Shown here: one piece after another, positions 1 to 8,745 of the stretch
Layout of the letters: the number at the start of each line of letters is the position of its first letter
How positions within the stretch are numbered: position 1 is the stretch's first letter
Source: Enterococcus diestrammenae
GTDB lineage: Bacteria; Bacillota; Bacilli; Lactobacillales; Enterococcaceae
NCBI RefSeq assembly: GCF_009933255.1
Contig: NZ_MAEI01000012.1
Coordinates: 1-64,000, forward strand
DNA: 64,000 nt
Reading direction: 5' to 3'
Notes under the pieces: generated by a model
Seen by the model: only the letters and a program-made list of their open reading frames with translations
The model's database searches: none
Told to the model about the DNA's origin: nothing
Program-made: the position numbers and the translations under genes

Positions 1-21
1 GAGAGTAGGACGTCGCCACGC
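1..21 (+). rRNA. 5S ribosomal RNA, 3' end (partial)
   Basis: The first 21 bases match the conserved 3' end of Gram-positive 5S rRNA (GAGAGTAGGACG followed by a GCCACGC-type end). The rest of the rRNA operon lies before the window. No tRNA genes follow; a terminator comes directly after. Confidence 0.85.
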
Positions 22-24
22 AAT

Positions 25-62
25 GAAAAACCGTTATGATGAAAGTCAGAGCGGTTTTTTTG
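25..62 (+). terminator. Intrinsic terminator of the rRNA operon
   Basis: Arms AAAAACCG and CGGTTTTT are separated by about 18 bases and run into a T tract. It ends the rRNA transcript just before an unrelated protein gene. Confidence 0.75.
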
Positions 63-163
63 TTGTTTAACTTTTTGAAAAAATTATGTGTGGAATGGCT
101 TATCATAGCGTTATATCAATGATTAATGATAGAATAAGAGAGATAGGTAGAGGAGGTAAAACT

Positions 164-1054
164 ATGACAGACGAGGCAAATCAAAATCAGTTTCACAGTG
201 TAACCCAATCATCTGAGAGCACCTTTGCAGATATCAAAAAAGTTGCTTCAGATAATATTGGTCAAATGCTCCAAGATCTTCAAGCGTTTGAGATTGCTAT
301 CAAATTTGAAAAAATTCCGGAAATCTACCGGATCTACAATGGACGACTCCATGATGAACTGGATCGAACATCAAATCAAAACCATGAGATTGATCGCTTA
401 CTGGCCCAAAAACTCCATGATAGCTTTATGGCGAAGTTTCCTTTTATGGTTCATGCAGAGAAGGTTTCAGAAACGATGAATTACTATAAGCTAAGTGAGT
501 ACTATCACCAACGCCCAGTGATTGGCTTGGATTCAAGTATTCCAGAAATATTTGTAATCCCGGAAATAGATGGAGAATGGCAACGTTTCATGCGAGATTC
601 AGAGGGGAATCTTCCAGATGAAGAGATTATCACCGTTGAAAATCAAATGAATGAGTTAGATGCCAAAAATATCTCAGCCAAAACAGAAATAGCTAAAATT
701 GATGAGGAATTACGAGAACTGAAAAATAAGGAAGCAGCTATTGAAAATACGAAAGGCTTCTTTAATCGTAGCAAAGTGGATGAAGAGTTAGAACCCATAT
801 TGCGGCGGCGGGAGGAGTTAGAGACCAAACGAGAAGAATGGTTGCCTTATTTGGATAACATGGACTTCACCAAAAATAGTAAACTCCAGATTCAGCAACA
901 AATCAAGCAATTGCGCCTTAAACGGGCAATCGTTGAAAAAGAATCTCGGCTTTTACAAAAATATTTTGGTGGTCCAGAAGCCATGTCAGAGCAGCTAACA
1001 TCATTCTTGGCAGAATATCTAACGCCATTTGAGGAGGTGCCGACAAATGACTGA
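164..1054 (+). CDS. Coiled-coil protein of unknown function
   Basis: 296 residues, no family recognised. The start at 164 is chosen because AGGAGG at 151-156 lies 7 bases upstream; the frame is open further upstream but no ribosome site supports ATG 86. The N-terminal 130 residues are mixed helical. Residues about 185-290 are strongly charged, heptad-like coiled coil with many E, K, R and L, interrupted by a GFFNR segment. There is no signal peptide or membrane span, so it is probably cytosolic. The stop overlaps the start of the next gene by 8 bases, so the two are very likely co-translated and may form one complex. Function cannot be inferred. Confidence 0.75.
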   Translation: MTDEANQNQFHSVTQSSESTFADIKKVASDNIGQMLQDLQAFEIAIKFEKIPEIYRIYNGRLHDELDRTSNQNHEIDRLLAQKLHDSFMAKFPFMVHAEKVSETMNYYKLSEYYHQRPVIGLDSSIPEIFVIPEIDGEWQRFMRDSEGNLPDEEIITVENQMNELDAKNISAKTEIAKIDEELRELKNKEAAIENTKGFFNRSKVDEELEPILRRREELETKREEWLPYLDNMDFTKNSKLQIQQQIKQLRLKRAIVEKESRLLQKYFGGPEAMSEQLTSFLAEYLTPFEEVPTND

Positions 1055-2120
1055 TAACCAATTGAAACCAACCGATGAAAAATCAAATGAAAAAAGTTTG
1101 TCTCCAATTAGCAACGAAGAGGTGATATCTGAAAGTCTTACAATTGAAGAAACTGAGCAGCAATTGGTGGATGACGTGGATGTCGCAGTCGCAGATGAAA
1201 AGGAAGAAAAAATCACCGACCAGGCCGCTGAAACAATTACTACTGAAATTCCTCGAACCACTGAGGCAGAAAGTTATTATCAAAATAAAATGGCCGACCG
1301 AGATGAAACCCAACGCTTAATTGAAATCTCTGAGCGAGAATTAGCGGATTTAAAACTGCGAAAGGCGTTAATGGAATCCGATTTTGAAAATTTACTGAAG
1401 GAATACCAGCGCCTGATCATTCCGCAAGTTGATATTTCTGTGATTGCTAAAAAAACTTTGTTGGAATACTTTAGTTACGAATTGTTGCAACCACTTCATA
1501 GCGTCGGGTTACAACAAACCAATAGTTATGATATTTGGCAGTCGAAGCATTTCTTAATCAAGTATAGTTTAGATAACAATGAAAATTTGATGTTAAGTTT
1601 TAAAATGAATCCTATCGATCCGCGATTCACCACCGATTTCATGCATTTGATGACGGTGAAACCAGAAGCCATGGTGGTGACTGTCGAAGATGACCAAGTG
1701 TTGGAATTGATTCGCTTATGGTATGTTGAACGGGTGTTCTCTTTAAATCAGCTATCGTTAATCAATTTTGATTTAAACCAACTGTTGGCACATGTGCGTG
1801 AGTTGGGCTTTACGGTGGAACCAAGTCTGCTGGACAATGCACAACCTCTGCAAGTCCCATTAGAAAGTACATTTTCTCTTGATGGAGCAGTATTAGACGA
1901 TATTTTCATTACAACCATGGAAAATCCGGATTATGATTTTGAACAACAAACAGAGGGACGATACCGGGTATTGTTAGATCAAGGGCAAACCATTACTATT
2001 TCTGATGGACAGGCTCACCAGACCAACCTCTTTATTGATTCCAATAATCGTCGCCGGTCGCTGTTGGATTTCTTTACTACGTATCCATTTCTGGTGCCAC
2101 TGATGGTACGACAAAACTAG
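1047..2120 (+). CDS. Protein of unknown function paired with the upstream coiled-coil gene
   Basis: 357 residues, no family recognised. ATG 1047 is preceded by GAGGAGGTG at 1031-1039 and overlaps the previous stop by 8 bases. The first about 85 residues are acidic and low in complexity, rich in E, D, T and K, and probably disordered. A short charged helix follows (about 90-125), then a globular part of about 230 residues rich in hydrophobic strands. No signal peptide or membrane span is present. A terminator follows directly, so the operon is just these two genes. The close overlap suggests a stoichiometric partnership. Confidence 0.75.
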   Translation: MTDNQLKPTDEKSNEKSLSPISNEEVISESLTIEETEQQLVDDVDVAVADEKEEKITDQAAETITTEIPRTTEAESYYQNKMADRDETQRLIEISERELADLKLRKALMESDFENLLKEYQRLIIPQVDISVIAKKTLLEYFSYELLQPLHSVGLQQTNSYDIWQSKHFLIKYSLDNNENLMLSFKMNPIDPRFTTDFMHLMTVKPEAMVVTVEDDQVLELIRLWYVERVFSLNQLSLINFDLNQLLAHVRELGFTVEPSLLDNAQPLQVPLESTFSLDGAVLDDIFITTMENPDYDFEQQTEGRYRVLLDQGQTITISDGQAHQTNLFIDSNNRRRSLLDFFTTYPFLVPLMVRQN

Positions 2121-2131
2121 CTGATGCTTTG

Positions 2132-2161
2132 AAAGTCTCACGTTTTTGTGGGGCTTTTTTT
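2132..2161 (+). terminator. Intrinsic terminator of the coiled-coil gene pair
   Basis: Stem of AAAGTCTCAC with GTGGGGCTTT (G-T wobbles allowed), short TTTT loop, then a T run. Confidence 0.7.
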
Positions 2162-2339
2162 GTCTGATTTTGTGAGTTTAAGATTAACTGGGGGTAGTTA
2201 CCTAATTTGCTAACCATCTATGCATAAATATCACCATCTCCGCCAAAAGTATGAGGTATTTTGCTGAGTTATCTGGCATAATAAAGTCACACTAGAAGTT
2301 ATTTTAGCTGGGAGAAATTGAAAAAAATCAGAGAAATGA

Positions 2340-4163
2340 GTGAGTGGGATGGTTTTAGATTTTATTGTACTAACGTTATTATTTGGTATCGGAATTCTAT
2401 TGGTAAACATCAGTGCCTTAGTCTTTCAAAAAGGGGCTCAGTTAAAAAGAATTATCATTTTAACCGTGGTTGAACTGTTATTACTTGGAGGATTTTTGTA
2501 TGTCGCTTTGCCTAGCAAAAACTTAAGCTCCTTGTTATGGTATAACTTGTGGGGAGCTTTTGTAGCGGTCTTAGCAATGCTTGCGGTACTCGCTTTGAGT
2601 ACCGCTGGTAAAAAGATGAAGCGAGTATTCACTAGCCGGGGTAACCAGACAGCTGGTTTTACTTTAGACCAACAACTGAAAATGGGGCCTTTGGGTAAAG
2701 TCTTTGGGGTGATTATTGCCTTGATGGTGGTGTTATTCATAGCAGCAAAAGTGACCGGGATTACTGCGATTGATGAGGTCTACTCTTCTATTCCAGCGAA
2801 AACGGAAGCGAAAGCCGAAGTCCTGACATCCACGAAAGAAACACCGATTGCCATCGCACCGGATATGGCTAAACGAAAGATGTTACAAAAATTTTCAGTA
2901 ATTCCCAATTCCAACATGTTTACCCTAGATGGCATTACCGCCCAAACGATTAATGGGGAATATGTCTATGTGGCTACGCTAGAATTCAATGGCTTTTTCA
3001 AATGGTTAAAACTAGGCGAAATTCCGGGGTATTTTAAGATAAGCGCGACGGATATCAATGCTCAGCCAGAGTTCATTAAAGAACCTCTGATTTATACACC
3101 TTCTGCATTCTTTGGTAAAGATGCGGCTCGTAAAATATACGCTGCTTTTCCCGGATATGCAGCTTATGGCAAAATCAATCTGGAAATTGACGAAGCGGGG
3201 ATCCCTCATTACGTACAGACTCTGTACAAAGAATATGGTATCAGCGGGATGATGCACTACGATCAGTTTAAGACCGCTGTGCTCAATGCCCAAACAGGTA
3301 AGGTGCAGCTATACGATAGCCCCAAAGCCCCTGATTTTGTCGACGCACCCATTACTTCGGCTGCAGCCAACAGTATGAATGAGTTTTATGGACGCTATGG
3401 TCAAGGTTGGTGGAACCAATTTGTTTTTGGTGCCAAAAAAGATGTCAAAATTCCTACAAATAATGGGATTTATGCGGCGGGTCAAATCACGCCGATGTTG
3501 AGTAAGGAAGGGCAACTGACCTACTTTACTGATTTTACTAGTGGAGATGATGATCAAGATTCTGCTTTAGGGTATTCATTAATCGATGCTCGAACTGGCA
3601 AATTGACTTATTATCGTGATCTGGAAGTCGGGATTATGGATAGTGATGGAGCGATTTCGATTGCTTCTAAGATTTACCCGGAGAAAAAATGGCAGGCGGA
3701 AATGCCCGTATTGTACAATATTGACGGCGTGCCGACTTGGATTGTTTCATTGATGGATAGCAAGGGCATCTTCAAAAAATATGTCTACATCAACGCTGTG
3801 GATAATGATATCGTAGTCGATGCTGAGAATGCCCAAAATGCGTTGGATGCTTATCGCATTGAGCTGACAACAAAAGGGGCCAACAACAGTAGTAGTAATG
3901 CTAGTGAAATTGCCGAAAAGAAGGGAGAAGTTACCCGTGTGGTGGTTTTAACGAATGGGAGCAATACGGTCGTCTCTTTCTTATTGAAAGGAGAAACGAC
4001 AGTCTACAGTGTCAATGCCAACAACAGCCCGTTTGCCATCTTCATCAAGGAAGGTGATCAAGTGACCTTTAAAGCCAATGTTGCCGCTGATCAGACTGCC
4101 GCAAGTATTCAAGATTTGGAAATTGCTGGCCTGAGTGGGACAACCGCTACCACTACAAAATAA
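2340..4163 (+). CDS. Large membrane-anchored protein of unknown function
   Basis: About 607 residues. The N-terminal 150 residues hold four hydrophobic segments (about 5-27, 36-54, 63-83 and 118-140), followed by a long soluble domain of about 450 residues that should lie outside the membrane. That domain has repeated hydrophobic/aromatic strands and phrases such as GQVQLY-like and DARTGKLTYY, reminiscent of beta-rich extracytoplasmic domains. A Ser/Asn-rich linker precedes a small C-terminal beta domain of about 80 residues. No catalytic motif is recognised. GTG 2340 and ATG 2349 are both possible starts; neither has a strong ribosome site. It is monocistronic between two terminators. The protein family is not identified. 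Confidence 0.7.
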   Translation: MSGMVLDFIVLTLLFGIGILLVNISALVFQKGAQLKRIIILTVVELLLLGGFLYVALPSKNLSSLLWYNLWGAFVAVLAMLAVLALSTAGKKMKRVFTSRGNQTAGFTLDQQLKMGPLGKVFGVIIALMVVLFIAAKVTGITAIDEVYSSIPAKTEAKAEVLTSTKETPIAIAPDMAKRKMLQKFSVIPNSNMFTLDGITAQTINGEYVYVATLEFNGFFKWLKLGEIPGYFKISATDINAQPEFIKEPLIYTPSAFFGKDAARKIYAAFPGYAAYGKINLEIDEAGIPHYVQTLYKEYGISGMMHYDQFKTAVLNAQTGKVQLYDSPKAPDFVDAPITSAAANSMNEFYGRYGQGWWNQFVFGAKKDVKIPTNNGIYAAGQITPMLSKEGQLTYFTDFTSGDDDQDSALGYSLIDARTGKLTYYRDLEVGIMDSDGAISIASKIYPEKKWQAEMPVLYNIDGVPTWIVSLMDSKGIFKKYVYINAVDNDIVVDAENAQNALDAYRIELTTKGANNSSSNASEIAEKKGEVTRVVVLTNGSNTVVSFLLKGETTVYSVNANNSPFAIFIKEGDQVTFKANVAADQTAASIQDLEIAGLSGTTATTTK

Positions 4164-4175
4164 TGATTGAAAGAT

Positions 4176-4215
4176 AAACACTTACCAAGGATAAATATCT
4201 TGGTGAGTGTTTTTT
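4176..4215 (+). terminator. Intrinsic terminator
   Basis: Nearly perfect 14-bp stem AAACACTTACCAAG / CTTGGTGAGTGTTT with an 8-base loop and a T tract, directly after the membrane-protein gene. Confidence 0.85.
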
Positions 4216-4294
4216 GTTGACTAAGGGATTATAAAATGTCTAGCTCTTCTATCTTTATAAATGTCTAAAACTCAAGAAAACAAGAGGTTTATTT

Positions 4295-4323
4295 TTGCGG
4301 GAAAAGAAAACCTTCGTTATAAT
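4295..4323 (+). promoter_or_regulatory. Sigma-A type promoter of the thermonuclease gene
   Basis: TTGCGG at 4295-4300, a 17-base spacer and a perfect TATAAT at 4318-4323, about 70 bases before the start codon. Confidence 0.6.
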
Positions 4324-4394
4324 GGAAAGCGTGCAAAAAACAGGGGATAGGCAAGGTTGGTTTTTACCTTGTTATCTTAAAAAGGATGGACGAG

Positions 4395-5117
4395 ATGAAG
4401 AAGAAACAAACGGGAATCGCCAGTGGCTTAGTCATTGTCTTATTGGTGGGATGGCAGCTGTTTTTCGGGGAGGGCTTTAATAAGTCGAAAAATGACAATA
4501 GCCAAGAACCTTCCCAAGAACAGGTGATAAAAAATGAGCAAACAGACAATGGTCAAAGTAATCAACAAACTGACAAAATCCCTAGCTTTACCAGTTTGGC
4601 GAATGCAAAGAGCAACTATGAATTGAAAGATGTGGATTTAAATAATCCCCCTCGGTTTGCTAAAATTGCCGTTGCTAATATCCGTTCTGTGGATGGCGAT
4701 ACTTTTGTCATTTATTCTGGCAGCTCCGAAATCCGTTTGCGGATGCTGATGGTGGATACTCCTGAAAGTGTCAAAAAAGGGATGCCTGTGCAACCATTTG
4801 GCAAAGATGCAAGTAATTATACTAAAAACGCCCTGAAAAAAGGCAACGTCAGCATTGCTTTTGATCAAGGGGAAGTGAAAGACCAGTACGATCGTTACTT
4901 AGCCTATGTTTTTGTTGGTACGGATTCGTTGCAAGGTTTGCTTTTGGAAAAAGGTCTAGGGGTGGTGCGTTATATCAATGCTGGCGGGGATACTTATCAA
5001 AAGGATTTTTTAAACTTTCAAGATAAAGCCAAGTCGGTATCAGCGGGGGCCTGGAGTAAAAATGACTACATCAAAAAGACGAATCGGTATTACTACTTTG
5101 ATTATGATAGCAAGTGA
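4395..5117 (+). CDS. Membrane-anchored staphylococcal-nuclease-like thermonuclease
   Basis: 240 residues. One N-terminal hydrophobic segment (about 8-24) acts as signal anchor or signal peptide; it has no lipobox Cys. A Gln/Asn/Ser-rich linker follows to about 65. The SNase domain covers about 85-225 with the family landmarks VDGDT (Ca2+-binding Asp), IRLRMLMVDTPE (active-site Arg, Asp and Glu) and YDRYLAYVF (second active-site Arg). It should be a Ca2+-dependent secreted or surface-held nuclease. ATG 4395 is chosen over ATG 4386 because AAAGG (4381-4385) abuts 4386 but lies 9 bases before 4395. Monocistronic, with its own promoter and terminator. Confidence 0.85.
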   Translation: MKKKQTGIASGLVIVLLVGWQLFFGEGFNKSKNDNSQEPSQEQVIKNEQTDNGQSNQQTDKIPSFTSLANAKSNYELKDVDLNNPPRFAKIAVANIRSVDGDTFVIYSGSSEIRLRMLMVDTPESVKKGMPVQPFGKDASNYTKNALKKGNVSIAFDQGEVKDQYDRYLAYVFVGTDSLQGLLLEKGLGVVRYINAGGDTYQKDFLNFQDKAKSVSAGAWSKNDYIKKTNRYYYFDYDSK

Positions 5118-5175
5118 TTGGGAGAAAGAATGTCAGTTCTAAATAGATGCTGTCATCATATCAAATAGTAATTAC

Positions 5176-5217
5176 AAAAGAAGGTGGCCTTGCGTTCAAC
5201 AAGGTCACCTTCTTTGT
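5176..5217 (+). terminator. Intrinsic terminator of the thermonuclease gene
   Basis: Long stem AAAGAAGGTGGCCTTG / CAAGGTCACCTTCTTT with a 7-base loop and a T-rich tail. Confidence 0.85.
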
Positions 5218-5248
5218 TTTGTAGACTAAGTTATTATAAAAATTCCAC

Positions 5249-5306
5249 AATGAAGGTGGAGCTAACTCACGATAAAGAACATCATGTGGCGCTTCCGCCT
5301 TAATTC
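5249..5306. repeat. Dispersed intergenic palindrome, copy 1
   Basis: Imperfect hairpin with arms AATGAAGGTGGA and TCCGCCTTAATT. Its central part (ACTCACGATAAAGAAC...) is about 80 percent identical over some 50 bases to a second copy near 26570-26640. It lies between convergent genes. Confidence 0.5.
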
Positions 5307-5344
5307 TTTCGAGCTGAACAAAATCCCTCAGCCTTTCTTAGAAA

Positions 5345-5620
5345 CTACTCTTCACTCAAAATGATTTTTGCAGCTTGTTCCAGGAATTCTTCTTCACTGA
5401 GAATATGGTCAGCATTTTGATCATTGGCTAGTTTCAAGTTTTTTTGACCATCGCTAAAACGGTAAGTATCTTCTTTGGTGAAGAATAGATAGTAATCTTT
5501 TTCTCCTTCCACATACAGAACTTCTTTGTAATCAGGATATTCCACACTAATATCCATAACGGTTATTCCGGAAATTTTTGCTGTTAGATAGTCTTCTGCT
5601 TGTTTTAAAGTCAGTGCCAT
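5345..5620 (-). CDS. Small cytosolic protein of unknown function
   Basis: 91 residues, acidic and soluble, alternating helix and strand, no family recognised. AAAGGGG lies just upstream of the ATG on the minus strand, which supports translation. It is convergent with the thermonuclease gene and divergent from ahpC. No cysteines, membrane span or catalytic motif are seen. Confidence 0.65.
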   Translation of the reverse strand: MALTLKQAEDYLTAKISGITVMDISVEYPDYKEVLYVEGEKDYYLFFTKEDTYRFSDGQKNLKLANDQNADHILSEEEFLEQAAKIILSEE

Positions 5621-5753
5621 CTGTATCGCCCCTTTTCATCTTTTATTTTACCACCATTTATAAAAAGGAGTGTATAAAACGCATTATTATAACGAATACT
5701 AGCCCTTTGCAGATGAGGCACGAATAAATTAAGAAAATCTAAACCTTATTGCT

Positions 5754-5789
5754 TTGACTTGTTTGGATTTTAGTCTATAATGATTCTAA
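5754..5789 (+). promoter_or_regulatory. ahpC promoter overlapping a PerR-like box
   Basis: TTGACT at 5754-5759, a 16-base spacer and TATAAT at 5776-5781 form a good sigma-A promoter. The 15-mer CTATAATGATTCTAA at 5775-5789 matches 12 of the 14 defined positions of the PerR consensus TTATAATNATTATAA and covers the -10 box. This fits peroxide-inducible repression, as known for ahpC in Firmicutes. Confidence 0.65.
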
Positions 5790-5883
5790 ATTGAGTCGGT
5801 GGAAAAATAGGCTGATTCAACATTTTAGACTTTATCATTTTCAATTAGAAAATGGATAATTATATTTATGGAGGGATTTTGTT

Positions 5884-6447
5884 ATGTCATTAATCGGAAA
5901 ACAAGTTGAGGAGTTCACTGCGCAAGCGTACCATAACAACGAATTTGTTGAAGTGAGCGACAAAAACTTTATCGGAAAATGGAGCGTTCTTTGCTTCTAC
6001 CCAGCAGACTTTACTTTTGTATGTCCAACAGAATTGGAAGACTTGCAAGACCAATACCAAACATTGCAAGACTTAGGTGTTGAAGTGTACTCTTGTTCTA
6101 CAGATACACATTTCACTCACAAAGCTTGGCATGAAACATCAGAAGCTATTGGCAAAATCAAATATTATATGATTGGCGACCCCTCTCATCAAATCTCACG
6201 CTTTTTCGATGTATTAGATGAAGAAGCAGGGGCAGCACAACGGGGGACCTTCATTATTGATCCAGATGGTATCGTCCAAGCTATGGAAATCAATGCAGAC
6301 GGTATCGGTCGTGACGCAAGTGTCTTGATTGATAAAATCCGCGCTGGTCAATACGTTCGGAGCCATCCCGGGGAAGTATGTCCTGCAAAATGGAAAGAAA
6401 GTGGTGAAACCTTGAAACCAAGCTTTGACTTAGTTGGTAAGATTTAA
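5884..6447 (+). CDS. ahpC: Alkyl hydroperoxide reductase subunit C (2-Cys peroxiredoxin)
   Basis: 187 residues, the usual length for AhpC. It reduces H2O2 and organic peroxides in the cytosol. The peroxidatic Cys lies in FVCPTE (about residue 47) and the resolving Cys in GEVCPAKW (about 165), the typical 2-Cys arrangement. [17 protein letters not shown] and GLY/ALA-rich thioredoxin-fold landmarks are all present. RBS GGAGGG lies 7 bases before ATG 5884. It is followed by ahpF, its electron donor, about 135 bases downstream beyond a terminator-like hairpin. A PerR-like box overlaps its promoter. Confidence 0.96.
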   Translation: MSLIGKQVEEFTAQAYHNNEFVEVSDKNFIGKWSVLCFYPADFTFVCPTELEDLQDQYQTLQDLGVEVYSCSTDTHFTHKAWHETSEAIGKIKYYMIGDPSHQISRFFDVLDEEAGAAQRGTFIIDPDGIVQAMEINADGIGRDASVLIDKIRAGQYVRSHPGEVCPAKWKESGETLKPSFDLVGKI

Positions 6448-6464
6448 ACTATGTAACGTATATT

Positions 6465-6498
6465 AGACCGTCAGCCGATTACGGAGGCGGTCTTTTTT
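6465..6498 (+). terminator. Hairpin with T tract between ahpC and ahpF
   Basis: GACCG / CGGTC outer stem with an inner CCG/CGG stem, then a T run. It may terminate part of the transcripts and set the ahpC-to-ahpF ratio, since no strong ahpF promoter is evident in the remaining gap. Confidence 0.6.
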
Positions 6499-6582
6499 AA
6501 ACTACTAGCTTGGGGATTAAGGAAATAGCGATCGCTAATTCGTTAGCCTAAGCTGGGAAGAATGCTGAAGGGGGAACTGAAG

Positions 6583-8145
6583 TTGTTTGATACTGAAACG
6601 AAAGCGCAATTAGCCCAATATTTGGAACTACTAGAAAAGCCAGTTGTTTTTAAAGCTAGTCTTGATGAAAGCGAAAATTCTAAAAAAGTCGCAACCTTTT
6701 TAGAAGAGGTGGCTGCCATGTCACCGAAAATTTCCATTGTAAAAAGTGAAGGGAAACGGACACCTAGTTTTACCATTGATCCTTCAGAAGGGACTAGTGG
6801 TATTACTTTTGCCGGCTTACCTATGGGACATGAGTTTACTTCCTTTATTTTGGCGTTGTTGCAAGTAGGTGGCCGGGCACCGAAAGTTGATCCTGAAACG
6901 ATTGCCCGTATCAAAGAAGTCAAAGGGCCATTTGCTTTTGAAACTTTTGTAAGTTTGACTTGCCATAACTGTCCAGACGTCGTTCAAGCGTTAAATATCA
7001 TGGCTTTGGTAAATCCTGATATTTCCCACACGATGATTGAAGGGGGTGCCTTCCAAGCTGAAGTGGATGAACGCAAAATCATGGCGGTACCAACTGTCTT
7101 TTTAAATGGTGAAGAATTTTCTAGCGGCCGAGCAACCTTGGAAGAACTTTTAGCAAAAATTGCCGGTCCTGAAAAGGCAGAGGATTTTCATGATAAGGAT
7201 CCCTTTGATGTTTTGGTTATCGGTGGTGGTCCGGCTGGTGCCAGCGCCGCTATCTATGCTGCCCGTAAAGGTATTCGTACCGGAATGGTGGTAGATACTT
7301 TTGGTGGTCAAGTGTTGGAAACGCTGGGTATCGAAAACATTATTGGCACACCTTATACAGAGGGGCCACAATTTATGCGCCAAGTGGAAGAACATGTGAG
7401 TCAGTACCCGGTGGATATCATGAAGGGACAGCGGGCTGCTGCTATTGCTAAAAATGATTTTGTTGAAGTGACACTGGCTAATGGTGCTTTGCTAAAAAGT
7501 CGCACTGCGATTATAGCAACCGGTGCTCGTTGGCGGAGTATCAATGTGCCTGGAGAAACTGAGTTTAAAAATAAAGGGGTTGCTTATTGTCCGCATTGCG
7601 ATGGACCATTGTTTGCTGGCAAAGAAGTAGCAGTTATCGGTGGCGGTAACTCGGGGATTGAAGCAGCCTTGGATTTGGCGGGGATGGCGGCTCATGTCTA
7701 TGTGATTGAGTTCTTGCCAGAATTAAAAGCTGACCAAGTGTTGCAGGATCGTCTGAAAGAAAAGGCAAATGTCACCGTCATTACCAATGCGGCAACCCAA
7801 GAAATTGCTGGTGGGGACACCGTTGAAGCTATTCGCTACCAAGACCGGGAGACGGGAGAAGAAACCACTATTCCGGTGGCAGGGGTCTTTATCCTAATCG
7901 GGTTGGTGCCGAATACGGAATTCTTGCAAACGACGGTTGAGATGAATCCTCGTGGTGAAATCTTAGTGGACAAACATGGGGCAACCTCCTTAAATGGGGT
8001 CTATGCCGCTGGGGATTGTACCGATAGTGCCTACAAGCAAATTATCATCTCGATGGGTTCTGGTGCTACAGCTGCACTGGGCGCCTTTGATCAATTGATT
8101 CGTGAAGGTGGCCAAACAGCTACTCCTTCTGCAACTGGTAAATAA
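6583..8145 (+). CDS. ahpF: Alkyl hydroperoxide reductase subunit F (AhpC reductase, NADH-dependent flavoprotein)
   Basis: About 520 residues from TTG 6583. It passes electrons from NADH through FAD and two disulfides to AhpC. The N-terminal double thioredoxin-fold domain carries the redox pair SLTCHNC (about residue 127). The thioredoxin-reductase-like part has the FAD motif GGGPAG, the second redox pair CPHC and the NADH motif GGGNSG. The C-terminal FAD motif is YAAGDCTD. The start TTG 6583 is preferred over ATG 6562 because AAGGGGGA sits 7 bases before it and the resulting FDTETKAQLAQYLELLE matches the usual AhpF N-terminus. The usual family length is 510-521. Confidence 0.93.
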   Translation: MFDTETKAQLAQYLELLEKPVVFKASLDESENSKKVATFLEEVAAMSPKISIVKSEGKRTPSFTIDPSEGTSGITFAGLPMGHEFTSFILALLQVGGRAPKVDPETIARIKEVKGPFAFETFVSLTCHNCPDVVQALNIMALVNPDISHTMIEGGAFQAEVDERKIMAVPTVFLNGEEFSSGRATLEELLAKIAGPEKAEDFHDKDPFDVLVIGGGPAGASAAIYAARKGIRTGMVVDTFGGQVLETLGIENIIGTPYTEGPQFMRQVEEHVSQYPVDIMKGQRAAAIAKNDFVEVTLANGALLKSRTAIIATGARWRSINVPGETEFKNKGVAYCPHCDGPLFAGKEVAVIGGGNSGIEAALDLAGMAAHVYVIEFLPELKADQVLQDRLKEKANVTVITNAATQEIAGGDTVEAIRYQDRETGEETTIPVAGVFILIGLVPNTEFLQTTVEMNPRGEILVDKHGATSLNGVYAAGDCTDSAYKQIIISMGSGATAALGAFDQLIREGGQTATPSATGK

Positions 8146-8160
8146 TTCTTATTGTTACTA

Positions 8161-8200
8161 AAAAAACTGGTTACTGATTAAAGGCGGTAACCAGTTTTTT
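8161..8200 (+). terminator. Intrinsic terminator of ahpF
   Basis: AAAACTGGTTAC / GTAACCAGTTTT stem with a 12-base loop and a T tract. Confidence 0.88.
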
Positions 8201-8555
8201 GAGCTTGAACTTTTGAAAAATGAAGCTCAAAAAGGTTGATGTATCAGGGAGTGGCGTATCATACTGTCATGTGGCTGTCACGAAAAAGTTGAAATTTAGC
8301 TCCGTTACGCCAAATTTTTCTTTTTCACAGTATAGCTGCTGTCCTACAAGAAAAGAATTTGCTGGAGAAGCATAGGGAATAAAGCGATTAGCGACAAAGC
8401 AAGACTAGCCGACTTTCTGTCTTTAATCCGTACTGGCTTAAAGGACAGCCCCACCTTTCTAACAACACAAAAAAGACTTCGTAGGATAAGGGGGGTTAAC
8501 TTTCTTAAAGAAAATATGCGTAATCTCTAGCCAAGGGGAACAACTTTTGCTATCA
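8201..8555. other. Non-coding stretch with inverted repeats
   Basis: No convincing gene. A large imperfect inverted repeat runs from about 8260 to 8334 (ATACTGT...AAAAAG..AAATTT paired with AAATTT..CTTTTT..ACAGTAT). Further matching arms GCTGTCCT near 8338 and AGGACAGC near 8440 could extend it. It resembles the other palindromic intergenic elements of this window. Confidence 0.45.
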
Positions 8556-8585
8556 TTGATTTATAAAGTTTTTTAATAGTATAAC
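8556..8585 (+). promoter_or_regulatory. Probable promoter of the ntp operon
   Basis: TTGATT at 8556-8561, an 18-base spacer and TATAAC at 8580-8585. It lies about 160 bases before ntpF, leaving a leader of about 155 nt. Confidence 0.45.
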
Positions 8586-8618
8586 AATAACGGTTGAGTG
8601 TAAGGCTTCAAGGATCAG

Positions 8619-8702
8619 GTTCTTCAAGGGGTGAGAAGAACGTATTTGGAGTGCTTTTGATTCTTAAAACGTACTTCATTGGATGGAGTACGTCTTTTTT
8701 TT
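8619..8702 (+). promoter_or_regulatory. ntp operon leader: hairpin plus intrinsic terminator (possible attenuator)
   Basis: A hairpin GTTCTTC / GAAGAAC (8619-8641) is followed by ACGTACT / AGTACGT (8669-8693) and a run of eight T, a textbook terminator lying 43 bases before the ntpF start. As no gene precedes it in the leader, it should act within the ntp leader transcript. What would relieve it is not visible. Confidence 0.55.
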
Positions 8703-8745
8703 AGACAAAAAGCCGATCCAAACCGTTACTAAAGGAGGGATAAGG

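Noticed and set aside
1-85. tRNA genes after the 5S rRNA
   Set aside because: No cloverleaf sequence follows; a terminator comes directly after the 5S end.
5249-5306. CRISPR repeat
   Set aside because: Only two distant, diverged copies; no regular spacing or spacers anywhere in the window.
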